Assembly: GCA_016200845.1 (NCBI GenBank)
Contig: JACQDW010000011.1
Location: 1 to 64,000 of the forward strand
Origin: Burkholderiales bacterium
GTDB taxonomy: Bacteria; Pseudomonadota; Gammaproteobacteria; Burkholderiales; Burkholderiaceae_D
Length of the DNA stretch: 64,000 nucleotides
Reading direction: 5' to 3'
Part shown: one piece after another, positions 55,494 to 63,002 of the stretch
Layout: each line of letters begins with the position of its first letter
Position numbering within the stretch: the first letter of the stretch is position 1
Program-made: the position numbers and the translations under genes
Notes under the pieces: generated by a model
What the model saw: only the letters and a program-made list of their open reading frames with translations
Database searches by the model: none
What the model was told of the DNA's origin: nothing

Positions 55494-55582
55494 TATAACG
55501 CAACGGAGAGCGGATGGCCGCCCACATATTAGAGAAATACTTAACCGCTTCGCGGCCAGTCCGATCGACCATCTTGTTATGC
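55494..55582 (-). other. attC site (88-bp family)
   Basis: Member of the conserved attC family seen also at 60272, 60646 and 61177: ATAACGCAACGGAGAGCGGATGGCCGC on the plus strand, ending GGCCAGTCCGATCGACCATCTTGTTATGC. Marks the end of the two-gene cassette. Confidence 0.9.
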
Positions 55583-55583
55583 A

Positions 55584-56639
55584 TCAATTCACCCAGATTG
55601 AAAGATCGGCGAATTCACCAGTAAGGCGTTTTATATTGGCGTGCGCTAAGCCTATTCCGACGCTAGTGAGAGTAAAGTTGTTGAGGCTTGTGTTGGACCA
55701 AGCAGAGAATAGTTTCTCCATGTATGACCGCACCTCAACACATTTCGCTTTTATTTCGGGACTAGTCAATCGATTCTTGCCAAAAGCTTGGCGTAGGCGA
55801 AGCTGATCGTCTGAGCTTATTCGATGCTCTAAAAATAGCTTCTCCAATTCCGTTATGTTTTGCGCTCGCACCTGAATTTTGGTTGGGTCTAGCAAACAGC
55901 GCCCTGTCAATTGTTGGCTAGGATTGAAAAAAAACGTCGCTCCACTGAGTTCGGAGAGATCAACACCCTTGTCAAAAAGTCCTTGAAAACGTGTCCAAAA
56001 AATATCCTCCAAGCTGCTTGAGGTTATTTGCATAGTGCCACATCCTGCGAACTCCAGATGTTGGTAGGCTGCCATACCAGAGGGTAATGTATGAACGAAT
56101 GGGGCAACGAATTTATCCAATTGAACACCCAATTGCTCGAACGAAAACATGCCGGATGAGTTGCAGTATTTAAAAAAGAAGATAACGGCTAGAGCAGACA
56201 GTTGTTCATCAGTGAGTTTTGGGGCAACTGTGAGGCATTCATTCAGAACTATCTGAACCATATCACGGTCAGGATGCTTTGTTCGATCAACCAATAAATC
56301 AACCAATAGATCTCCCAAATTTGCATCTGCCGTTCTTGCATAGTCTCTCTGTACACTAAAGAGTCCATATTGAAAGTCCGGACTTTGAGCTTGAGCTAAA
56401 CCCGCTAAGTTTTCGTCACTAAGTTTTTTAAGGAATTTATCGGTTATCTCCTCAGCCCGCTGGCGGGCTACCTCCTTGGCTTCACCAGCTAACTGAAGAA
56501 AATTAAAGCGAAAAACATCAAGAACGACCTCACGCACCTCTGTGTAGGTCAATCCATTATTTACAATATCCCTGCCGGCCTGATATGCGACTCCACCGGT
56601 TGTCACTTCTTGTTTCTGTTCGTCACCTTTGTTCAGCAT
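55584..56639 (-). CDS. LPO_1073/Vpar_1526-like protein, second gene of cassette
   Basis: 351 aa. The start is GGVAYQAGRDIVNNGLTYTEV, then a helical domain (FLQLAGEAKEVARQRAEEITDKFLKKL; FQYGLFSVQRDYARTADANLGDLLVDLLVDRTK). This is the pattern I recall for the LPO_1073/Vpar_1526 family of unknown function; no catalytic residues are apparent. ATG 56639 starts 2 nt after the upstream gene's stop, so the two are coupled. The QAG-R-DI motif is shared with its partner. An immune or conflict role is a hypothesis. Confidence 0.75.
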   Translation of the reverse strand: MLNKGDEQKQEVTTGGVAYQAGRDIVNNGLTYTEVREVVLDVFRFNFLQLAGEAKEVARQRAEEITDKFLKKLSDENLAGLAQAQSPDFQYGLFSVQRDYARTADANLGDLLVDLLVDRTKHPDRDMVQIVLNECLTVAPKLTDEQLSALAVIFFFKYCNSSGMFSFEQLGVQLDKFVAPFVHTLPSGMAAYQHLEFAGCGTMQITSSSLEDIFWTRFQGLFDKGVDLSELSGATFFFNPSQQLTGRCLLDPTKIQVRAQNITELEKLFLEHRISSDDQLRLRQAFGKNRLTSPEIKAKCVEVRSYMEKLFSAWSNTSLNNFTLTSVGIGLAHANIKRLTGEFADLSIWVN

Positions 56640-56641
56640 GC

Positions 56642-56893
56642 CTATTTCCCCTGATCTTTTGTATTAATGTTCCCAAGAGATATATTCCCTCCAGCTTGAA
56701 CCCCAATTGATCCTTTGGTGACCGATTGGTGCAACGCGGCGCTATTTTGTCGTTTGCGATCAACAATGAACGCAGCAATGCAAGCTGACAGCGAGGTAAT
56801 CGATGCAACTGCTGGTTCGTAGTCTGGCGAGTGAACCATCCAAGCAATTGAACCGAGCAAAGCGGAGATGGTGAGAATTTTTATCGCAATCAT
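56642..56893 (-). CDS. small membrane protein, first gene of two-gene cassette
   Basis: 83 aa. Two hydrophobic segments (IKILTISALLGSIAWMV and VASITSLSACIAAFIVD), then a cytoplasmic-type tail with GVQAGGNISLGNINTKD, mirroring the QAGRDI motif of the next protein. AGGAAGC precedes the ATG by a few bases. The ATG is about 20 nt from the 3' end of the group II intron, which sits in the position of the preceding attC. Unknown family. Confidence 0.72.
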   Translation of the reverse strand: MIAIKILTISALLGSIAWMVHSPDYEPAVASITSLSACIAAFIVDRKRQNSAALHQSVTKGSIGVQAGGNISLGNINTKDQGK

Positions 56894-56913
56894 ATGGTGC
56901 TTCCTAATGCATA

Positions 56914-57720
56914 ATCGGGATAGGAAGAAGTCTCACAACCCCTCCCTCCCACACCACCGTGCGTACGGGTCACGTACACGGCGGTTCAATGAATATTCCT
57001 ACCGTCCCACTAAAGTCGGTAGCCCTAAACTACTAAAGTATCGTACTGGCAATGCAATTGCAAGCGCGGGGGTCATTGAGATTCGCCATGGTCCATGCGC
57101 TGATTTACTGGTGTTCCATGCTTCTCGCACGGAGGCTCCGCGTTTACGCAATTCCCGATAGCCAGATCGCCCCCATTGCTTCCAGATATAACAGCGTAAC
57201 TTGCGCCGTATCCATTTATCGATGTCACGTAACTGACTCATCACTTCGGCAATGCCAAAGTAAGCTTTCCAGCCCAGCAGATACATTCTTAGTTCTGCGA
57301 TGATCGTTGCTAGACTGCGACCTCTGGTACGGCGGGTTAACTCTCGGACGCGGTGTTTTAGCTTATCGATGGCTTTATCTGCCACTTTCAATCTGGCGTC
57401 TTTGGGATTAACCGTAAAGCCCAGAAATTTGCGTTTGTGTGGGCGATCTACTGCGCTTTTAAGGACGCTGACCGTGAGTCCTAGTCGGTTTCCTATCCAG
57501 CGGGTTACGCTTGCCATGATCCGTTTTCCGGCTCGTTCGCTTTTGACCATAATGTTGCAGTCATCGGCGTAACGCGCAAAACAGTGACCACGCTTATTGA
57601 GTTCCCAGTCGAGTTCATCGAGTACGATATTAGCCAGTAGTGGCGACAATGGTCCGCCTTGCGGCACGCCCATGGTCGTTGGCTGGCGTTTATCGTCCAC
57701 TTGCACACCTGCTTTGAGGT
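56914..57720 (-). mobile_element. group II intron, 3' part (attC-associated, class C-like)
   Basis: Contains the RT/maturase 3' half and, after its stop, a 34-nt domain V hairpin (minus strand GAACCGCCGTGTACGTGACC...GTACGCACGGTGG, 56954-56987) and a domain VI-like segment ending in CCTATCCCGAT near 56914. The 5' part of the intron and about 180 codons of RT are missing. Location at a cassette boundary fits class C-attC introns. Confidence 0.82.
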
Positions 57721-57841
57721 AGCCATTCTCCGAAAAGTACAACATGCGGACGTCGGCAGACTTGTCGAGAAACGCCGTGTTCTTCATGTGTGAATTGAAA
57801 TCCATGTCAGCCCATCCTGCATATAATTTTTTCGAATACAT
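56999..57841 (-). pseudogene. chimera: thioesterase N-terminus fused to group II intron reverse transcriptase
   Basis: The first 40 codons (57721-57841) repeat the thioesterase start (YSKKLYAGWADMDFNSHMKN); after ENG the frame continues as YLKAGVQVDDKRQPTTMGVPQGGPLSPLLANI, i.e. RT domain 4 onwards, with FARYADDCNI (YADD catalytic motif) and the maturase end (RDIDKWIRRKLRCYIWKQW, LPVRYFSSLGLPTLVGR). RT domains 0-3 are absent, so the enzyme is dead. A deletion joining two cassettes explains it. Confidence 0.85.
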
Positions 57842-57884
57842 GTGATGCTCCTATTTTGATGAGAGGGTGAGCTAGTTTTTTAAT

Positions 57885-57974
57885 GGCGAACACAAAAGTG
57901 ATGTGCACCGCGCGTTGCAGCTTGCACGAAAGGTCAGTAATACAATAGCGTCACTATCGACTGTCATGTTAGAG
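57885..57974 (-). other. attC-like junction after SDR cassette
   Basis: Homology between the two thioesterase-cassette starts stops at 57889 (GCGAAC) and 55497 (ATAAC), which is where a cassette boundary should be. The right end GTTAGAG (57968-57974) fits an attC core. The stem is weak. Confidence 0.45.
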
Positions 57975-57980
57975 CCACCT

Positions 57981-58838
57981 TCAAAGCAGACTTGCTATGA
58001 CAGCCGCTTGTTGCAACTTTCCGGTGGGATCGGCTGCGGTCTTAAACCGGCAAAATTCGTCAGCCCAGGGAGAGGTTCGTAAACGTAATGGTGGGTTTTC
58101 AGTGTCGATGCATCCCGCGACCACTTCAGCAACTTGCTCTGGGGATTGATAAACACGCGCAATCTCTTCTGAAGAACGACTTTGAATTCGATTTATGTAT
58201 TGTTGGAATAATGGAAGATAGTCATCTTGTCGGATACCTCCTGTCGAGTTGAGTTGTGACATGACAGTTTTCGCAAATTCGGACTGAATACCCGCAGGCT
58301 CGATTACCGAGAACTTGATACCAAAGCCAGTTTCAAGATAGCTAGCCATTGCTTCGGTATATCCCTCGACAGCAAACTTCGCTGCGCAGTAAATTTCATT
58401 GAATGGTTGTCCCACCAAGCCACCAATAGATGAAATATTGATGATATGCCCACTTTTTGCGACGCGCATGTATGGCATGACTGCCTTCGTGCAACGAACT
58501 ACTCCCATGAAATTAATATCCATGACCCAACGTATTTCTTCTTCGGTAGCTTGTTCGGTCGTGCGAACAAAACCAGCGCCTGCGTTGTTTACGAGCACGT
58601 CAATTCGACCTTCAGTGGCAATCATGTCCGCCACGCATTGAGTGACGCTTTCCATATTCTCTACGTCAAGTTGACGAATCGTGATGCTAAGATTTTTTTT
58701 CTTGGCGGAAAGCACGAGCGCTTCTTGTTTTTCTAAATTACGCATGGTTGCCCAAACACGGTGTCCACGCGCTGCCAAAGATAAAGCCAAACTGGCACCT
58801 AAACCAGAAGAAGCACCGGTAATCAAAATCGTTTTCAT
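57981..58838 (-). CDS. SDR-family oxidoreductase (cassette gene)
   Basis: 285 aa from ATG 58838. Classical SDR: TGASSGLG, NNAGAG, catalytic Ser (ISSIGG) and YCAAKFAVEGY with Tyr and Lys. Long-tailed SDR of the retinol-dehydrogenase-like subgroup. Lies between attC-like sites on the minus strand. Unlike the SDR at 53150 in sequence, so not a recent duplicate. Confidence 0.9.
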   Translation of the reverse strand: MKTILITGASSGLGASLALSLAARGHRVWATMRNLEKQEALVLSAKKKNLSITIRQLDVENMESVTQCVADMIATEGRIDVLVNNAGAGFVRTTEQATEEEIRWVMDINFMGVVRCTKAVMPYMRVAKSGHIINISSIGGLVGQPFNEIYCAAKFAVEGYTEAMASYLETGFGIKFSVIEPAGIQSEFAKTVMSQLNSTGGIRQDDYLPLFQQYINRIQSRSSEEIARVYQSPEQVAEVVAGCIDTENPPLRLRTSPWADEFCRFKTAADPTGKLQQAAVIASLL

Positions 58839-58870
58839 AGTTTTCTTTCGGGGAGTGAATTGGTAGATAG

Positions 58871-58939
58871 CCCTGACGTCGAAACTCACCGGCGCTGCGC
58901 GGCTTTATCGCGCAGCGCCGGTGGAATGTATGGTTGGCC
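58871..58939 (-). other. attC site
   Basis: A strong stem (CACCGGCGCTGCGC / GCGCAGCGCCGGTG) is flanked by CCTGACGTC and GGTTGGCC core-like ends. Follows the AIG2-like gene. Confidence 0.75.
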
Positions 58940-58952
58940 ATCACTGCTCGCG

Positions 58953-59294
58953 CTATGCGCGTGCGTCTACATAAACCCAAGCCGTTCGTCCGGAGGACAG
59001 GGGGGCCGATACACGTTTGTAGTCTGACACTTCGTATTTGTCTGCATTCGCGAGTTCATCATCAGTCACCTCGAAGACGGTACCAGCAACGCGGTCCTCT
59101 GCAACGCCCGTTTGCTTGACGATGGGGTGGTGACTCTTCCCACTCGTCTTGAGAACCTCCGGATCTTCAATCTTGACCATGGATTGATGAAAACCCACCA
59201 GCTGGTCGGCGGTGCCGTGAAGCTCCCGCCCAAAGGTGGTCAGTTGCACATCGCGCTGCTGGAGCGTTCCGTACGAAAAGAGAAGTTGCGTCAT
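58953..59294 (-). CDS. AIG2-like gamma-glutamylcyclotransferase family protein
   Basis: 113 aa. The AIG2/GGCT start LLFSYGTLQQRDVQL and the later VAGTVFEVTDDELANADKYEV (with the catalytic Glu region) are clear. Family members split gamma-glutamyl or similar amides. Frequent in integron cassettes. Attached attC follows its stop. Confidence 0.9.
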   Translation of the reverse strand: MTQLLFSYGTLQQRDVQLTTFGRELHGTADQLVGFHQSMVKIEDPEVLKTSGKSHHPIVKQTGVAEDRVAGTVFEVTDDELANADKYEVSDYKRVSAPLSSGRTAWVYVDARA

Positions 59295-59327
59295 AGAGCG
59301 ATGATCTCCGCTGAAGAAAGTTGTGAT

Positions 59328-59416
59328 GCCAACGTTAAATTGAAAGGCGCGTGCGCCTATAAGTAAATCTCAAATGAGCGCAAGTTCGCGCGTCATTTCC
59401 GAATGTCATGTTAAAT
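59328..59416 (-). other. attC site
   Basis: GCCAACGTTAAATTGAAAGGCGCG ... CATTTCCGAATGTCATGTTAAAT with internal stems (AGGCGCGTGCGCCT and GAGCGCAAGTTCGCGC). Lies behind the 114-aa gene. Confidence 0.75.
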
Positions 59417-59433
59417 CGAGTTTGTCGCATGCT

Positions 59434-59778
59434 CTATACCGCTCGAAGTATGTCTTCCACACTTTTAACATCGTCTTGCGGCAAAAGCACCTCTATATTT
59501 TTTTCTTCACGCCAGAAGCCGACAATCCAAGTGAACAGCAACTCGTTTTCTTGATCCATAACTCTCAAACATTTCAACACTTCATTTCGAAGTCCAATAA
59601 CTTCACAGTCAGAGGTTCCAGCGTTGATCTTGATTTGAATCCCTAGTTCGTTCCACATTCCCGCATAATGATCATCAATTTGAGCAACGAAGGGCAAATC
59701 AGCGACTTCACGAATACGTGCAAGCACTAAGTCTTCGCGTGGCACTCGTTTCAGGTGGCGATCTTTTCTTCGGCTCAT
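59434..59778 (-). CDS. unknown cassette protein
   Basis: 114 aa, mixed alpha/beta, no signal peptide. The start is basic (MSRRKDRHLKRVPREDL). No family recognised; a periplasmic-free, soluble cytoplasmic protein is the best reading. Bounded by attC sites. Confidence 0.6.
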   Translation of the reverse strand: MSRRKDRHLKRVPREDLVLARIREVADLPFVAQIDDHYAGMWNELGIQIKINAGTSDCEVIGLRNEVLKCLRVMDQENELLFTWIVGFWREEKNIEVLLPQDDVKSVEDILRAV

Positions 59779-59781
59779 CGA

Positions 59782-59811
59782 TTTAACGTCCTCTCGATTG
59801 AAGGGTTAGGC
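59782..59811 (-). other. attC remnant lacking its central hairpin
   Basis: On the minus strand GCCTAACCCTTCAATCGAGAGGACGTTAAA: both outer cores (GCCTAAC and GTTAAA) are present, but only 17 nt lie between them, while attC needs at least about 55. The central stem is deleted. The stop of the 152-aa gene lies in the first core. Confidence 0.7.
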
Positions 59812-60264
59812 AGCAGGGCGGCAGCGAGACCAGACGACACGAAGATGCTCCCCAAAGGCGCGAAAGGCGGTTGTTCTGCGGCCGACAAAGAAACGCCCCT
59901 CTGCATAGGCATTGTTTCCGGAAGATTTGGCCAAGCCCTCACGTATACGTGTTTCTAGCGCTCGATACGCCTCAAGGTCTTCAGGCAACACGCGTTCGGG
60001 ATACAGCAGGCTTTCTGGAAGTTTTCCCTCTCGATAGGCGGAGTTCCAGCGTGACCAAAGTTGCTGTTGTTCGAGGGCTAGCCGAAGAAGCTCTGCGCTG
60101 ACAGGACTTAGTTTGAACCGACGCACCGTTCGGTCGCGAACTGTCAACTCGTTTGATACTTCAAAGCGATACGGGTGACCGCGAAAGTCGGCAAAGCCGG
60201 ATTCCGGGCCGTCGTAGTAGCCCTCAACGGCATACACGATCTCAGCTTTGGGGCGCTGGCTCAT
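59806..60264 (-). CDS. unknown cassette protein
   Basis: 152 aa, rich in Arg and Glu, no signal peptide or membrane helix; EIVYAVEGYYDGPESGFADFRGHPYRFEV at the start resembles short beta strands, then helices. I recognise no family. Higher GC than the adjacent cassettes suggests a different source. Confidence 0.65.
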   Translation of the reverse strand: MSQRPKAEIVYAVEGYYDGPESGFADFRGHPYRFEVSNELTVRDRTVRRFKLSPVSAELLRLALEQQQLWSRWNSAYREGKLPESLLYPERVLPEDLEAYRALETRIREGLAKSSGNNAYAEGRFFVGRRTTAFRAFGEHLRVVWSRCRPAA

Positions 60265-60271
60265 TTCTGCT

Positions 60272-60360
60272 GCCTAACGCAACGGTGAGCGGATGGCCGC
60301 ACACGTAATTAATAAATGCCGAGCCGCACTGCGGCAAGTCCGATCGACCATCCTGTTAAA
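60272..60360 (-). other. attC site (88-bp family)
   Basis: CCTAACGCAACGGTGAGCGG ... CGATCGACCATCCTGTTAAA. Nearly identical to the site at 61177. Confidence 0.92.
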
Positions 60361-60365
60361 AATCT

Positions 60366-60638
60366 TCATGCTCGAACACCTTCTTCAAAGTGAAAATGTG
60401 ATTGAGAAGCACAGGTAAACCCCGCAATGAAACTAGGTGTCAATTGTGCTGATGATTTAGGGGTAAAGTAACCATTGTTTGACGCCCAATCTAGCACACC
60501 AATATCTACCGGATATTCTGTTAGAACACTGGATAGTTTGTTTGTGGAAACCCAATCTTCCGCAGCCTCAAGCGAGGAAAATACCCCTCCAGGAAATCTA
60601 GAACCTGCACCATTGAATATCCAAACAGTCTGATTCAT
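60366..60638 (-). CDS. DUF7710-like cassette protein, copy 1
   Basis: 90 aa from ATG 60638 (MNQTVWIFNGAGSRFPGGVF). Differs from copy 2 by only two residues (SSVLTEY/SGVLTEY and SQSHF/SQSRF). Small soluble alpha/beta protein of the DUF7710 type common in cassettes; function unknown. The upstream codons in the track belong to the attC. Confidence 0.75.
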   Translation of the reverse strand: MNQTVWIFNGAGSRFPGGVFSSLEAAEDWVSTNKLSSVLTEYPVDIGVLDWASNNGYFTPKSSAQLTPSFIAGFTCASQSHFHFEEGVRA

Positions 60639-60645
60639 ATTGATT

Positions 60646-60734
60646 TTTAACGTCGAGATGAGCGGATGGCCGCCCACAAATTAATAAAGAACACTGCCGC
60701 ATCGCGGCCAGTCCGATCGATTGTCCTGTTAGCC
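60646..60734 (-). other. attC site (88-bp family)
   Basis: TTAACGTCGAGATGAGCGGATGGCCGC ... CCAGTCCGATCGATTGTCCTGTTAGCC. Belongs to the 122-aa gene at 60758. Confidence 0.9.
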
Positions 60735-60757
60735 AACGTGAACATGAACAAAAACGT

Positions 60758-61126
60758 TTACTTATTGCCTCGCAACTGTTTTAAACGTTCGCTTTCAGTG
60801 ACGATGGGAATACATATTTCATCACTCCGCTTCTTGGCCAATTCTTCTGTCGTGATGGAAGTAGTTGGCGAATATATTTCGTCGGCAATCTTCTCGGCCA
60901 AATAATTAGATCCGGGCGCCCTTGGTTTACCTTGCTGTTTCAAGCTAAACATCGCACCAGCGATGAGTCGATATCCCTCACACACAGACGCAATCGTTTT
61001 AGCTTGCGCAGGACTAGGTTTCCAATCATCAGCACGAGCGTTTTTACAATTTCCAAAAAAGGTAAGCGCCGATGCTAGAAAAATAGCAGAACACCAAGTG
61101 TTTTTAGCAAGTGTTGTGAGTTTCAA
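60758..61126 (-). CDS. unknown exported cassette protein
   Basis: 122 aa with a signal peptide (to about residue 32, NARA). Start codon is TTG 61126 with GGAG seven bases upstream. Two Cys (VCEGY and EICIP) in the mature part could form a disulfide. No family recognised. Confidence 0.65.
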   Translation of the reverse strand: MKLTTLAKNTWCSAIFLASALTFFGNCKNARADDWKPSPAQAKTIASVCEGYRLIAGAMFSLKQQGKPRAPGSNYLAEKIADEIYSPTTSITTEELAKKRSDEICIPIVTESERLKQLRGNK

Positions 61127-61176
61127 TTATGACTCCGTATTGTTCATGTAGTGTATCGCTGGACCGTCGTGGGCTG

Positions 61177-61264
61177 GCTAACGCAACGGTGAGCGGATGG
61201 CCGCACACGTAATTAATAAATGCCGAGCCGCACTGCGGCCAGTCCGATCAACCATCCTGTTAAA
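61177..61264 (-). other. attC site (88-bp family)
   Basis: GGCTAACGCAACGGTGAGCGG ... CGATCAACCATCCTGTTAAA; almost identical to 60272-60360, as part of the duplicated cassette. Confidence 0.92.
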
Positions 61265-61269
61265 AATCT

Positions 61270-61542
61270 TCATGCTCGAACACCTTCTTCAAAGTGAAAA
61301 CGTGATTGAGAAGCACAGGTAAACCCCGCAATGAAACTAGGTGTCAATTGTGCTGATGATTTAGGGGTAAAGTAACCATTGTTTGACGCCCAATCTAGCA
61401 CACCAATATCTACCGGATATTCTGTTAGAACACCGGATAGTTTGTTTGTGGAAACCCAATCTTCCGCAGCCTCAAGCGAGGAAAATACCCCTCCGGGAAA
61501 TCTAGAACCTGCACCATTGAATATCCAAACAGTCTGATTCAT
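61270..61542 (-). CDS. DUF7710-like cassette protein, copy 2
   Basis: 90 aa from ATG 61542, a near-exact copy of the gene at 60366-60638; the similarity extends from the attC through the leader, so the entire cassette is duplicated with one other cassette between. Function unknown. Confidence 0.75.
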   Translation of the reverse strand: MNQTVWIFNGAGSRFPGGVFSSLEAAEDWVSTNKLSGVLTEYPVDIGVLDWASNNGYFTPKSSAQLTPSFIAGFTCASQSRFHFEEGVRA

Positions 61543-61548
61543 ATTGAT

Positions 61549-61634
61549 TTTTAACGCCGAGCTAACCGGCCCGCAGTACGTGCCGCGGAGCGGCATGTTC
61601 TTGCTGCGAGGTCCGGGTTGAGGGACAAGTTAGC
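61549..61634 (-). other. attC site
   Basis: On the plus strand TTAACGCCGAGCTAACCGGCC ... CGGGTTGAGGGACAAGTTAGC; different from the 88-bp family. Follows the 288-aa gene, whose stop overlaps the outer core. Confidence 0.8.
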
Positions 61635-62496
61635 TTCTTGCCTTTAGATCATACACAGCAACCTTGCCAAGAGCCGGATCATCCCGACTGAAGGCGCCGC
61701 TACAAATTGACCAGTCGCACATCACGGCGCTCTTCGGCGTTTGCCGAGAGAGCTTCTTGAGCTCATTAACCGCTGATTGCGAGACATCAATACAACCAAG
61801 AAGCTTCATCCCCATCTTCTTCATGTGGGAAGCTTTCGGAGCGAAGAATGCAACCCCATCGGAGAAGAGCGTCTTGGACTTCATGACGGCGTCGAGATCC
61901 GGTTCTTTGCTTGGGTCGGTAACCAATGGCGTATATGCAGCCCAAGGAAACCAGTCAAAAACGCGCCCAGCGTCGAGAATAATCAGCGAACCCCAGCCAT
62001 CTGGCCTGAACTTTGCCTCTTCCCATGACGAGAACCATGCATTCATCCCCTGCCCGTTCATTGTCGGAAACGCGTAGACCTGTCCCACTGCCACAGCGCA
62101 CTTGGGCGGTGATTGTGGAACCTTTCTAGACCCAGGTGGTTTCGGATTTGCGATTCGATCCTTGAGCTTAGAGTGAACCTTCTTCCGTCCGGCGAGCCCA
62201 CTGGCGTCCATTCCGCGCGCTTCAAGATCAAGAATGTCCACCCCGGTATCGATGGCCGCGAGCCCAAGCTGAACCACGCGCTCACAGCTGATACCACGCT
62301 TCGCAAACTGGTCTGCAACTACCATCCAAAATGCAGGGCAGCCGTCTTCACTCAGATTGTCGTCGCGCTCAAACTGCTCCAGAACGAGCCGTAAGATCGA
62401 CTCGCCGTCACCCGGCATCTTGGAGAGCAGCGAAATCGTATCCCGCAAATCGCATGCTTCATCATCGTCGTACAGTCCTTCGCCCCAGACCCCCAT
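61630..62496 (-). CDS. DUF4259-like cassette protein
   Basis: 288 aa from ATG 62496 with GAGGTG 6 nt upstream. The first 90 residues (GVWGEGLYDDDEACDLRDTI ... CPAFWMVVADQFAKRG) match DUF4259-type proteins; the rest (YAFPTMNGQGMNAWFSSWEEA, SLIILDAGRVFDWFPW) is a second domain also seen in cassette proteins. Function unknown. GC is higher than in neighbouring cassettes. Confidence 0.7.
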   Translation of the reverse strand: MGVWGEGLYDDDEACDLRDTISLLSKMPGDGESILRLVLEQFERDDNLSEDGCPAFWMVVADQFAKRGISCERVVQLGLAAIDTGVDILDLEARGMDASGLAGRKKVHSKLKDRIANPKPPGSRKVPQSPPKCAVAVGQVYAFPTMNGQGMNAWFSSWEEAKFRPDGWGSLIILDAGRVFDWFPWAAYTPLVTDPSKEPDLDAVMKSKTLFSDGVAFFAPKASHMKKMGMKLLGCIDVSQSAVNELKKLSRQTPKSAVMCDWSICSGAFSRDDPALGKVAVYDLKARS

Positions 62497-62525
62497 GTTA
62501 TACACCTCGTTCTAAAATCAAGAAG

Positions 62526-62600
62526 CTAACGATAAAATAAGCGGCGTCGCGTAGCGACGTCCGGCGCCGAAGGCGCGAACTTGATTGTTTTGTTAGCGCT
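62526..62600 (-). other. attC site
   Basis: GCTAACGATAAAATAAGCGGCGTCGCGTAGCGACG ... GAACTTGATTGTTTTGTTAGCGC. Cores and stems are clear. Confidence 0.88.
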
Positions 62601-62601
62601 T

Positions 62602-62934
62602 TTATTGTTCGCATTCATTTAGGTATGATTTGACAAAAAAATCATTGATGTCTTCACCGACGGTGATGACAGCTAAGCACTCGTTTTTTGATTTGATGAA
62701 TGCAAACCTACAAAAAGGGCGATCAACCGCGCAGCCCATGGTTTCGGGGTATTTTGCAATTACATCATCTCTTGTGCCAGCGTACTCGGGTTTTGGCGCA
62801 AGTTGCCAGCCAGCGTTTAATAGTTTCTCTCTTGCCTTTTCATACGGAAGCCCCTTGATTTCCGAGACATCGAATGATGTTTGTGAATTACACCCGAATA
62901 AGATAATTGCAAAAAAAGCTGGGATAGTTTTCAT
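62602..62934 (-). CDS. lipoprotein-like cassette protein
   Basis: 110 aa. Signal with a Cys at residue 15 (IILFGC), so probably a lipoprotein. IKGLPYEKAREKLLNAGWQ resembles a single PASTA-like or PBP-associated motif. The ATG lies a few bases from the cassette boundary. First coding cassette left of intI. Function unknown. Confidence 0.65.
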   Translation of the reverse strand: MKTIPAFFAIILFGCNSQTSFDVSEIKGLPYEKAREKLLNAGWQLAPKPEYAGTRDDVIAKYPETMGCAVDRPFCRFAFIKSKNECLAVITVGEDINDFFVKSYLNECEQ

Positions 62935-62937
62935 GAG

Positions 62938-63002
62938 CGCTAACTATTTAACTGAAGGGCATCGCGGTTTTTGCGATGTCCCTTTCCAGTGAATCGTTCT
63001 CT
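62938..63002 (-). other. attC-like site next to intI region
   Basis: CGCTAACTATTTAACTGAAGGGCATCGC ... GCGATGTCCCTTTCCAGTGAATCGTTCTC: matching outer arms and an inner 11-bp stem. It would end a cassette lying between it and intI, although no gene is evident there. Confidence 0.7.

Noticed and set aside
59328-62600. CRISPR array
   Set aside because: The regularly recurring palindromes are attC sites separated by full genes of different lengths, not short equal spacers, and no cas gene is present.
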